Notes under the pieces: model-generated
Seen by the model: only the letters and a program-made list of their open reading frames with translations
Told to the model about the DNA's origin: nothing
The model's database searches: none
Translations under genes and position numbers: made by a program
Shown: in pieces, positions 20,591 through 27,258 of the stretch
How positions within the stretch are numbered: the stretch's first letter is position 1
Layout: each line of letters begins with the position of its first letter
From: Prolixibacteraceae bacterium
Lineage (GTDB): Bacteria; Bacteroidota; Bacteroidia; Bacteroidales; Prolixibacteraceae
DNA length: 64,000 nt
Direction of reading: 5' to 3'
Assembly (NCBI GenBank): GCA_023229575.1
Contig: JALNYZ010000001.1
Span: 124,001 to 188,000 of the forward strand

Positions 20591-21661
20591 CTATTGCTTT
20601 GCTTCGAAATCTTTCATCGTTTTCACCAGTGCGGCTACACTCTCAATTGGCATGGCATTGTATATGGATGCCCTGAATCCGCCAACGCTGCGGTGACCTT
20701 CGATACCAACCATATTGCTTTCTTTGGCAAAAGCCTGGAAATCCTTTTCGAGCTGCTCGTTGCCAGGGGTCATCACGAAAGTTACATTCATGCGGGAACG
20801 GTCGGCAGGATCCGGTACGGTAGACTGAAACAAGGAATTACGATCAATTTCGTCGTACAACAATTTTGCCTTCGCGATATTTTTCGCCTCCATGGCCTTG
20901 ATCCCACCATTTTCTTTCAGCCACAAAAGGGTCTGAAGGGCAGCGAAAACAGGCAGGCATGGGGGAGTGTTGAACATAGACTCTTTATCGATATGTGTCT
21001 GGTAGTTGATCATGGTAGGAATGGAACGGCCATTCTTGCCCAATACATCCTTGCGTACGATGACCAGGGTTACTCCGGCAGGAGCAAGATTTTTCTGCGC
21101 ACCTGCATATATCACTGCATATTTGGAGATATCTAGGGGACGACTAAAAATATCGGACGACATATCAGCTACCAAAGGAACAGGAGAATCCAAATCATAG
21201 AGCATCTCAGTACCATAAATCGTGTTGTTGGTGGTAATGTGAAGATAGTCCAGATCAGAGGGGATCGCGTAACCTTTGGGAATGTAATTGAAATTTTTAT
21301 CTTTGGAGGAGGCTACATCAACCACTTCACCAAAAAATTTGGCCTCTTTGATAGCGGCTGTCGCCCAAACACCTGTATTCACATAGCCCGCCTTACTTTT
21401 CATCAGATTGTATGGGGCCATGTAAAATTGTGTACTGGCACCGCCCTGCAAGAAAAGAACTTCATAACCTTCAGGAACTTCCAGTAGTTCCTTTACCAGC
21501 GAAATTGCCTGGTCCATCACGGCTACAAACTCTTTGCTCCTGTGCGAAACTTCCATCACAGACAACGTTGTCCCGGCAAAATTGACAATTGCTTCGGCTG
21601 TTTTTTGAATGGTGAACTCGGGAAGAATAGAGGGTCCTGCGTAAAAATTATGCTTCTTCAT
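20591..21661 (-). CDS. serC: Phosphoserine aminotransferase
   Basis: 356 residues. SerC converts 3-phosphohydroxypyruvate and glutamate to phosphoserine in serine biosynthesis (and acts in the PLP pathway of some bacteria). Recognisable motifs are NFYAGPSILPEF at the N-terminus, MEVSHRSKEF, LFLQGGASTQF, the cofactor lysine in YAGAQKNLAPAG, and the C-terminal GHRSVGGFRASIYNA. It is a class V PLP aminotransferase of normal length acting in the cytosol. DUF1015 follows after a single base. Upstream is a 200-base AT-rich gap with an imperfect palindrome at 21759-21776. Confidence 0.96.
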   Translation of the reverse strand: MKKHNFYAGPSILPEFTIQKTAEAIVNFAGTTLSVMEVSHRSKEFVAVMDQAISLVKELLEVPEGYEVLFLQGGASTQFYMAPYNLMKSKAGYVNTGVWATAAIKEAKFFGEVVDVASSKDKNFNYIPKGYAIPSDLDYLHITTNNTIYGTEMLYDLDSPVPLVADMSSDIFSRPLDISKYAVIYAGAQKNLAPAGVTLVIVRKDVLGKNGRSIPTMINYQTHIDKESMFNTPPCLPVFAALQTLLWLKENGGIKAMEAKNIAKAKLLYDEIDRNSLFQSTVPDPADRSRMNVTFVMTPGNEQLEKDFQAFAKESNMVGIEGHRSVGGFRASIYNAMPIESVAALVKTMKDFEAKQ

Positions 21662-21758
21662 AGGAATCTGTTTTTATGATTTGACTTACTTGCCGGACGC
21701 TGCCGGAAGGGTTAAAATATTGATACAATTAGATATATAACTACTTAAATTTTATAAT

Positions 21759-21776
21759 CTTAACCTCAGGTTTAAG
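21759..21776. promoter_or_regulatory. Imperfect palindrome upstream of serC
   Basis: CTTAACCTCAGGTTTAAG reads nearly the same on both strands and lies about 100 bases before the serC start, between serC and gcvT. A related half (TTAGGTTAAG) occurs near 21828. It could be an operator; no regulator is known. Confidence 0.3.
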
Positions 21777-21867
21777 TTTGTGAAATTAGCATTTTAATCC
21801 TTAAAACATGACAAAAATCAGTTAACTTTAGGTTAAGTATCGATGAATAACGGGATATGGAAAGAGT

Positions 21868-22950
21868 CTAAATAAAAGGCATCTTTACCACTTTGGCCTT
21901 TAATAACTTGCCGCGCACTTCCAAAAATATCTCACTACCAGGACGTGACAAAACCGTTGGCACATAACCCATACCAATACCCTTTTCGAGAATTGGCGAT
22001 TGAGTACCGGAGGTTACCCTACCGATTACTGTGCCTGAGGCGTCGGTGATAGAATAATGGTGGCGCGGAATTCCCCTGTCAATCATCTCAAAGCCGCACA
22101 ACCGGTTGGCTGTCCCCTGCTTTTTCTGCTGCAAAAGCAGTTCTTTGTCGATAAACTCCTTGTGATCATTGAATTTAGTGATCCAACTTAACCCTGCTTC
22201 AATGGGTGAAGTGGTATCATCGATATCATTTCCATAGAGACAAAATCCCATTTCGAGCCGCAAGGTATCCCGCGCAGCCAATCCGATGGGTTTGATCCCT
22301 GAATCTTTACCTGCCTCAAAAATGGCATTCCACATGGTTTCAGCATACTTATTGTGGAAATACAATTCAAAACCTCCGGCACCTGTATATCCGGTTGCAG
22401 AGATGATAACATCCTTTATTCCGGCCATTTCACCTACCGTGAAGGTGTAATATTTGATATCAGCAAGGTCCACGAAGGTAAGTTTCTGAAGTACCCCCAC
22501 TGCCTTTGGACCCTGTACGGCCAATTGAGAGATACCATCCGAAGTATTCTCAAGTAAAACACCCATGTTGTTCTGACTGACAAGCCAGTTCCAGTCCTTC
22601 TCAACATTTGCGGCATTCACTACCAGTAAATATTTTTCGGGTGAGAAAAAATAGACAAGCAGATCATCCACAATTCCACCTTTCCCGTTAGGAAAACAGG
22701 AGTATTGTGCTTGTCCTGGCTGAAGTACCGAAACATCATTTGAGGTTACCCACTGGAGAAAATCCAGGGCTTTTGAGCCCTTCACCCATATTTCGCCCAT
22801 GTGGGAGACGTCGAAAACACCGACCCCATGACGAACAGTGAGGTGTTCATCTTTTATGCCACTGTATTCAATCGGCATATCAAATCCTGCAAACTCGGCC
22901 ATCTTCGCATGGTAGCCCAGATGGATGTGGTGAAAATTGGTTTTAAGCAT
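21868..22950 (-). CDS. gcvT: Aminomethyltransferase, glycine cleavage T protein
   Basis: 360 residues, normal for GcvT, the folate-dependent subunit that releases ammonia from the H-protein-bound aminomethyl group and forms methylene-tetrahydrofolate. Motifs include FAGFDMPIEYSGIKDEH, VGVFDVSHMGEI, ATGYTGAGGFELYF, GLAARDTLRLEMGFCLYG and GRVTSGTQSPILEKGIGMGYV. The other glycine-cleavage genes are not in the window. The upstream region (22951-23227, shared with a divergent HPt gene) shows no glycine-riboswitch-like structure that I can recognise. Confidence 0.96.
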   Translation of the reverse strand: MLKTNFHHIHLGYHAKMAEFAGFDMPIEYSGIKDEHLTVRHGVGVFDVSHMGEIWVKGSKALDFLQWVTSNDVSVLQPGQAQYSCFPNGKGGIVDDLLVYFFSPEKYLLVVNAANVEKDWNWLVSQNNMGVLLENTSDGISQLAVQGPKAVGVLQKLTFVDLADIKYYTFTVGEMAGIKDVIISATGYTGAGGFELYFHNKYAETMWNAIFEAGKDSGIKPIGLAARDTLRLEMGFCLYGNDIDDTTSPIEAGLSWITKFNDHKEFIDKELLLQQKKQGTANRLCGFEMIDRGIPRHHYSITDASGTVIGRVTSGTQSPILEKGIGMGYVPTVLSRPGSEIFLEVRGKLLKAKVVKMPFI

Positions 22951-23227
22951 GCTTAAAAAATTGAATTTTATACTTGTTCCATCAAAATAAGCCCCTGGAT
23001 ACCTATTTAATCAATAATTTTGCTATATTTATTAGAACTTTATTACAAATCAGATTTTCAATATAGGGAAAACAAAAATATGCCTGGTACCTGAGCGGTC
23101 ATTTTGATTTACATTGAAGCGCCAAAAATAAGAAAAATATAGAGAGGAGTACCTAACAAAACTCATATCAAACAGATATTGTATTTCACCTTTTTGATCG
23201 GGTCTATATATTAAAAACACTTAAGGA

Positions 23228-23572
23228 ATGACCTACACAGATTTAAAATACCTCAAAACGATCACCGATGGCAACAATAAAATTGTCCGGGAAATGATTG
23301 AATTGTTTATCATGCAAATACCTGATTTTATAAATAATATGAATAGGCTTTATCAGTCCGGGCAATATCAGGCAATGGGCAAGGAGGCACACAAAGCCAA
23401 ATCTTCCCTGCAAATCATGGGGATGACAAAATTGGTGCAGGAGATGAAGCAATTTCAGCTCAAAACCATTGAAGGGGTTGATGTAGAAAGTTACCCGGTG
23501 CACATCAGGAATTTCGAAATTCAATGCGAAGCGGCTATCAAAGAACTTCAGGCGGAATTGGCAACACTTTAA
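23228..23572 (+). CDS. Stand-alone HPt phosphotransfer protein
   Basis: A 114-residue four-helix protein with the histidine phosphotransfer motif EAHKAKSSLQIMG; the phospho-accepting histidine is H55. HPt domains shuttle phosphate between hybrid histidine kinases and response regulators. No kinase or regulator gene is adjacent, so its partners must be encoded elsewhere. There is no fused receiver domain or membrane segment. It is divergent from gcvT and convergent with the alpha/beta hydrolase gene, with a CACATAGG hairpin between the two stops. Confidence 0.85.
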   Translation: MTYTDLKYLKTITDGNNKIVREMIELFIMQIPDFINNMNRLYQSGQYQAMGKEAHKAKSSLQIMGMTKLVQEMKQFQLKTIEGVDVESYPVHIRNFEIQCEAAIKELQAELATL

Positions 23573-23617
23573 ACTGAACTTTTAAAGAACTTGGTGCAAA
23601 CACAGCCGTAAAAATAA

Positions 23618-23676
23618 CCATAATAGGCACATAGTTCACATAGATTTCTATTGTGTCCTATGTGCCTATTGTGATG
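23618..23676. repeat. CACATAGG-type hairpin, copy 1 (possible bidirectional terminator)
   Basis: The left arm carries AATAGGCACATAGTTCACAT and the right arm its near complement (TATGTGCCTATTGTG), with a loop of only a few bases. It sits exactly between the stop codons of two convergent genes. Two further copies occur at 30378-30434 and 44271-44330. Confidence 0.8.
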
Positions 23677-23684
23677 AAAAAATA

Positions 23685-24686
23685 TTATTGAATTGATTTC
23701 ATACCGAGAATCTCTTCGGCAAACTGAAAGGTGGCATTTCTGACTTCAGGCACTGCCCCGGAAAGTAGCGGACTGCACAACACATGGTTTCCGGCATTGG
23801 GGAAATCGACAGCTCGTTTTTTGCCTTCAGGTGTGCCCAACTCTTTGAACATTTTTAAGGAGGCCTTCACCTCAACGATATCATCCTGATTTTGCTCATC
23901 TTTGTAATAATACCCCATGAAGACCGGGCATTTTACTTTGGCAAATTGCTCCTTATTCATCGTGGCATCCAGCAGCTGCTGTAAATAGACCGTTGCCTCT
24001 GCCCTATAGACGCAATTCCAGTATTTACAGATATCCCCGTTTGGATCATCGTCAAGTACCCTGAATTTACCCCCAAAGTTCAACTGTGCAATTTGTAATC
24101 CCCAATGACCGGAGAGTAGAACTGCCGTCTTATTCTTGATCTGAACATTCGGTGAGTAGAGAATCATGCCGTCGACCAAATTCGGAAAATCAGCCGCTAA
24201 CTTCAATGCCAGGGTGCAACCAGTGGAACAACCCATGATGATCACCTTTTGACCCAATTGATGGGCTATAACAAGTGCTTCTTTGGCTGATTCATAGAGC
24301 CTTTCGGGAGTCATATCCAACAATGGGTTTTCAGAAATTTCTCCGTGCGCCGCAAGACGGGCAAAAAAAGCATTGCAGCCATACCTCTTCGCAAATTCTT
24401 CATTGACAGGATAGCCTTCTCTCCAGCTAGCCGAAAATCCGTGCAGATAGAGGAGGACATTTTCAGTAGCTTGTTTGGTGGAATCGTTGGCCCAGATGAT
24501 TCTTGCCCTGCAACCCGGCCTGATTTTCAAGGTCGGATTATCTTCCAAAGAGGAGACATAATTTTCAACACTGCCCTGGATCGTTGGAAGATTTATACTT
24601 AATACCGGATCCGGCATGTAAGGCCCTGCAAAGTATATCAGGACCAAAACAGACATGGATATCAAAAGAGTCTTAACAGCTTTCAT
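23685..24686 (-). CDS. Alpha/beta hydrolase, exported or membrane-anchored
   Basis: About 333 residues from the ATG at 24686; the frame stays open 17 codons further, but the chosen start places MKAVKTLLISMSVLVLIYFAG as an N-terminal signal anchor. The fold is indicated by VLLYLHGFSASWREGYP (oxyanion region), the nucleophile elbow GCSTGC with the serine in the GxSxG position, and the late NAGNHVLCSPLL with the catalytic histidine. A conserved FFARLAAHGE segment follows the first block. Probably a serine esterase or lipase-like enzyme facing the periplasm; substrate unknown. Confidence 0.8.
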   Translation of the reverse strand: MKAVKTLLISMSVLVLIYFAGPYMPDPVLSINLPTIQGSVENYVSSLEDNPTLKIRPGCRARIIWANDSTKQATENVLLYLHGFSASWREGYPVNEEFAKRYGCNAFFARLAAHGEISENPLLDMTPERLYESAKEALVIAHQLGQKVIIMGCSTGCTLALKLAADFPNLVDGMILYSPNVQIKNKTAVLLSGHWGLQIAQLNFGGKFRVLDDDPNGDICKYWNCVYRAEATVYLQQLLDATMNKEQFAKVKCPVFMGYYYKDEQNQDDIVEVKASLKMFKELGTPEGKKRAVDFPNAGNHVLCSPLLSGAVPEVRNATFQFAEEILGMKSIQ

Positions 24687-24782
24687 TTTTATCAATTTTG
24701 CGTTTAAACAGACCTTTTCACCATTAAAATACGCCAATCTATTCTTTCAGATTGATTCTTTTGAAGGACAAGACTACCGTAA

Positions 24783-26099
24783 TTACAAAGAAGATACAGA
24801 ATCATCCGTTCTCAATTTTGTAACCGCGATAATGACAAAGCTGACGATAAAAAACAGGGAAAGTAACAATGTGCTGTTGCGCATGCTGCCTGTAAGTTGT
24901 TCAATGAGACCGAACCCGAACATGCCAATCACGATGGCCAACTTTTCCGTACTATCATAGAAACTAAAATAGGAGGCTGTATCTGATGTCCCTGCCGGGA
25001 TCAATTTTGACCATGTTGAGCGTGCCTGGGATTGAATTCCTCCCAGCACCAGGCCAACCAAAGCGGCCAAAACATAAAACTGGTATTCATTGTGAACCAT
25101 ATAGGCCAAAAAACAGATAAATATCCAAACGGAGAGCATCCACAAAAGTGAAGTCTTGTTCCCAAAACGGGAAGAAACCCTTCCGAATATAAAGGCCCCC
25201 ATAATTGCTACCAACTGGATAATCAGGATCGTCATGATCAGTTTGGTATCCGTGATCCCAAGTTCAGCTTTGCCAAAAAGTGAAGCTATAATAATGACGG
25301 TTTGAACACCCATGCTGAAAAAGAAAAAGGAGAGAAGGAACCGGTACATGGATTTGTGTTTTTTGATATAACCCAACACTTTAAAAATCTCATGAAATCC
25401 TTTGGCGAAAATTGTTCTGTCCAATTGAACCTTTTTGCGCTCCTCACGCAAATAGAAGAAAGCAATCTGGGAAACAGCCAACCACCAGATACCAACCTCT
25501 ATAAACGAAAACCTGATGGCTTCCATTTTATCGGCAAAACCAAACATCTGATAATTTTGCAGCGAAAATATATTGAAAATCAGCAACAACATACTGCCTG
25601 CATAACCAAATGAAAAGCCTCTTGCGCTGATGCGGTCGTGTTGATCGGGAGTGGCAATCATCGGAAGAAATGAATTGTAGTAGACCAGGGAACCTGCAAA
25701 CCCAAGAACGGCGAGCATTGGAAGGAGAAGTCCCAATCCTAAATTGGCACCATTAAACCCGTAGAGCCCAATACATGCCAGCGAACCAAGCAATGTAAAA
25801 AACTGCATAAACCGCTTGCGGTAACCTCCCATATCGGCAATCCCAGATAGGGATAAAGTCAGAAATATGACCAATAAGTAACCAAGCGCGATCGCGTATT
25901 CATACAAAACAGTATTCTTGATCGTCATACCCAAAAAACGAACCATTTCTGAGCCATATGAAGATTTTGTTGCCTCCTGGTAGAATATCGGGTACAAAAC
26001 CGTATTTACACTTAAAATGTAGGCGGAATTCGCGATATCGTATGAACACCACGCATTGATAACCTTAGGGGAATTTACAGGCAAAATTGGGCTAGTCAT
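24783..26099 (-). CDS. UMF1-type MFS transporter
   Basis: About 438 residues from ATG 26099 (MTSPILPVNSPKV). The upstream in-frame ATG at 26126 lies inside the predicted promoter and is unlikely. The opening VINAWCSYDIANSAYILSVNTVLYPIFYQ is typical of the UMF1 (Atg22-like) branch of the major facilitator superfamily. About 12 membrane segments are visible, with GFAGSLVYYNSFLPMIA and ALVGLVLGGIQSQARSTWSKLIPA as family landmarks. It is an inner-membrane transporter, possibly of amino acids or other small solutes. Divergent from the PlsC-like gene. Confidence 0.87.
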   Translation of the reverse strand: MTSPILPVNSPKVINAWCSYDIANSAYILSVNTVLYPIFYQEATKSSYGSEMVRFLGMTIKNTVLYEYAIALGYLLVIFLTLSLSGIADMGGYRKRFMQFFTLLGSLACIGLYGFNGANLGLGLLLPMLAVLGFAGSLVYYNSFLPMIATPDQHDRISARGFSFGYAGSMLLLIFNIFSLQNYQMFGFADKMEAIRFSFIEVGIWWLAVSQIAFFYLREERKKVQLDRTIFAKGFHEIFKVLGYIKKHKSMYRFLLSFFFFSMGVQTVIIIASLFGKAELGITDTKLIMTILIIQLVAIMGAFIFGRVSSRFGNKTSLLWMLSVWIFICFLAYMVHNEYQFYVLAALVGLVLGGIQSQARSTWSKLIPAGTSDTASYFSFYDSTEKLAIVIGMFGFGLIEQLTGSMRNSTLLLSLFFIVSFVIIAVTKLRTDDSVSSL

Positions 26100-26123
26100 T
26101 TTCGTTAGTTTTAGAGTCCTACA

Positions 26124-26157
26124 CAAATATATTAATTATTGGATATGATTCTACCAA
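26124..26157 (-). promoter_or_regulatory. Promoter of the UMF1 transporter gene
   Basis: On the minus strand, TTG at 26155-26157, a 23-base spacer and TATATTTG at 26124-26131 fit the Bacteroidota -33/-7 consensus. Transcription would begin near 26117, leaving a leader of about 18 bases before ATG 26099. Confidence 0.6.
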
Positions 26158-26177
26158 TTTCTAATCTTAGTGTGAAG

Positions 26178-26208
26178 TTGTCTTATATACACATAGTTAC
26201 TATTTTTG
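26178..26208 (+). promoter_or_regulatory. Promoter of the PlsC-like acyltransferase gene
   Basis: TTG at 26178-26180, a 20-base spacer and TATTTTTG at 26201-26208 match the Bacteroidota promoter form. It predicts a leader of about 100 bases before the ATG at 26318. Confidence 0.6.
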
Positions 26209-26317
26209 AGGGATCAAGGCAGATTCAATTTGAAACAACTAAGTCGCAAACAACAAATACGGACGAAAATTTCATTCAAGAATTCGATCCGATCATATCT
26301 AGATAAATTCTTTACGG

Positions 26318-27082
26318 ATGAGAAAACCCAGCATCTTCTTTCACCTATTGTCGAAATCTATAGCTTTCACTGTCAGGCTACTACTTCGTTTCCGGTACAG
26401 AATATTGGTTCAGGGAGCTGATGTTTTCACTAAAAATTCGCCTGTCTTTATTCTACCCAACCATCAGGCATTGATCGATCCGGTTATCCTGGTAAGCCAT
26501 ATTTACCGGTTTTCAACCGTTACACCTGTCATATCGGAAAAATATTTTGACATTCCGGTGGCAAAAACTTTTTTCGGTCGACTTGGTGCGGTAAGGGTAA
26601 GCGATCTTGAAAACGGCAGTCGTGACACCCAGGTATTAAAAGTAATTTCGAGGTCGGTCATCAAGGGTTTCAAACGGAAACAAAACATCATTCTTTATCC
26701 AAGTGGCCAAATCGCCGGACAAGGGTATGAGAAAATATTTAACAAAAAATCGGCTTATCACATCGTCAATAAGTTACCTGATGATGTTCAGGTTGTAGGT
26801 GTTCGTATCACCGGCTTGTGGGGGAGTATGTGGTCAAAAGCCAAGACCGGGAAATCGCCCGATTTTTTCGTTCAATTGTTGAAGGGGATGTTTTTTGTAA
26901 TGGCAAATTTCATTTTCTTCCTGCCAAAGCGGACGATAACCATAGAATTTGAAGACCTGACTTCAAGTGCGAAAAGTATTGCGGAACAAGGGCAAAAACC
27001 TTTCAACTCATTTTTAGAGGAGTTTTATAACCTGCACGGAGAGGAGGCTCCGCTATTTTTGAAACACTTTTTTTATTTGTAA
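26318..27082 (+). CDS. PlsC-like glycerophosphate acyltransferase
   Basis: 254 residues. The acyltransferase core shows NHQALID (the HX4D catalytic block) after a membrane-associated N-terminus (SIAFTVRLLLRFRYRILVQG). In place of the common EGTR block it has LYPSGQIAGQGYEKIF, a variant like that in acyltransferase domains paired with acyl-AMP ligases (Aas type). It should acylate a lysophospholipid or glycerophosphate at the inner membrane. No ligase gene lies downstream; the gene ends at a strong palindromic region facing the next gene. Confidence 0.8.
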   Translation: MRKPSIFFHLLSKSIAFTVRLLLRFRYRILVQGADVFTKNSPVFILPNHQALIDPVILVSHIYRFSTVTPVISEKYFDIPVAKTFFGRLGAVRVSDLENGSRDTQVLKVISRSVIKGFKRKQNIILYPSGQIAGQGYEKIFNKKSAYHIVNKLPDDVQVVGVRITGLWGSMWSKAKTGKSPDFFVQLLKGMFFVMANFIFFLPKRTITIEFEDLTSSAKSIAEQGQKPFNSFLEEFYNLHGEEAPLFLKHFFYL

Positions 27083-27116
27083 CTCAATGAGATACTAAAA
27101 ATCTTTCTTTTCATTG

Positions 27117-27136
27117 CCGTCAGCTTTAGCTGACGG
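27117..27136. repeat. CCGTCAGC palindrome, copy A
   Basis: A 20-base near-perfect palindrome, CCGTCAGC(TTTA)GCTGACGG. A partial second copy occurs at 27217-27236 (CCGTCAGCTAAAGCAGACGG), flanking the hairpin at 27161-27194. Confidence 0.8.
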
Positions 27137-27160
27137 AGCAGGAATGCCAATAAAAAAAGA

Positions 27161-27194
27161 GGGCTTTAGCCAAACAATGTTTTGGCTAAAGCCC
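27161..27194. terminator. Strong hairpin between convergent genes
   Basis: A perfect 14-bp stem, GGGCTTTAGCCAAA paired with TTTGGCTAAAGCCC, with a 6-base loop and an A-run just before it. It lies between the ends of the PlsC-like gene (+) and the ATP-grasp gene (-) and may terminate transcription on both sides. Confidence 0.7.
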
Positions 27195-27216
27195 AATGGG
27201 AATTTTGAATTACCAA

Positions 27217-27236
27217 CCGTCAGCTAAAGCAGACGG
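27217..27236. repeat. CCGTCAGC palindrome, copy B
   Basis: CCGTCAGCTAAAGCAGACGG, the partner of the copy at 27117-27136 with one arm position altered. Confidence 0.7.
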
Positions 27237-27258
27237 CTATTCAAAAGAAATGCGCACA

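Noticed and set aside
22951..23227. Possible glycine riboswitch upstream of gcvT
   Set aside because: I found no pair of conserved glycine-aptamer cores or terminator in the AT-rich leader, so the call cannot be supported.
26206..26421. 71-codon open frame overlapping the start of the PlsC-like gene
   Set aside because: It has no recognisable motif, runs in a different frame over conserved PlsC-like coding sequence, and begins within the predicted -7 box.
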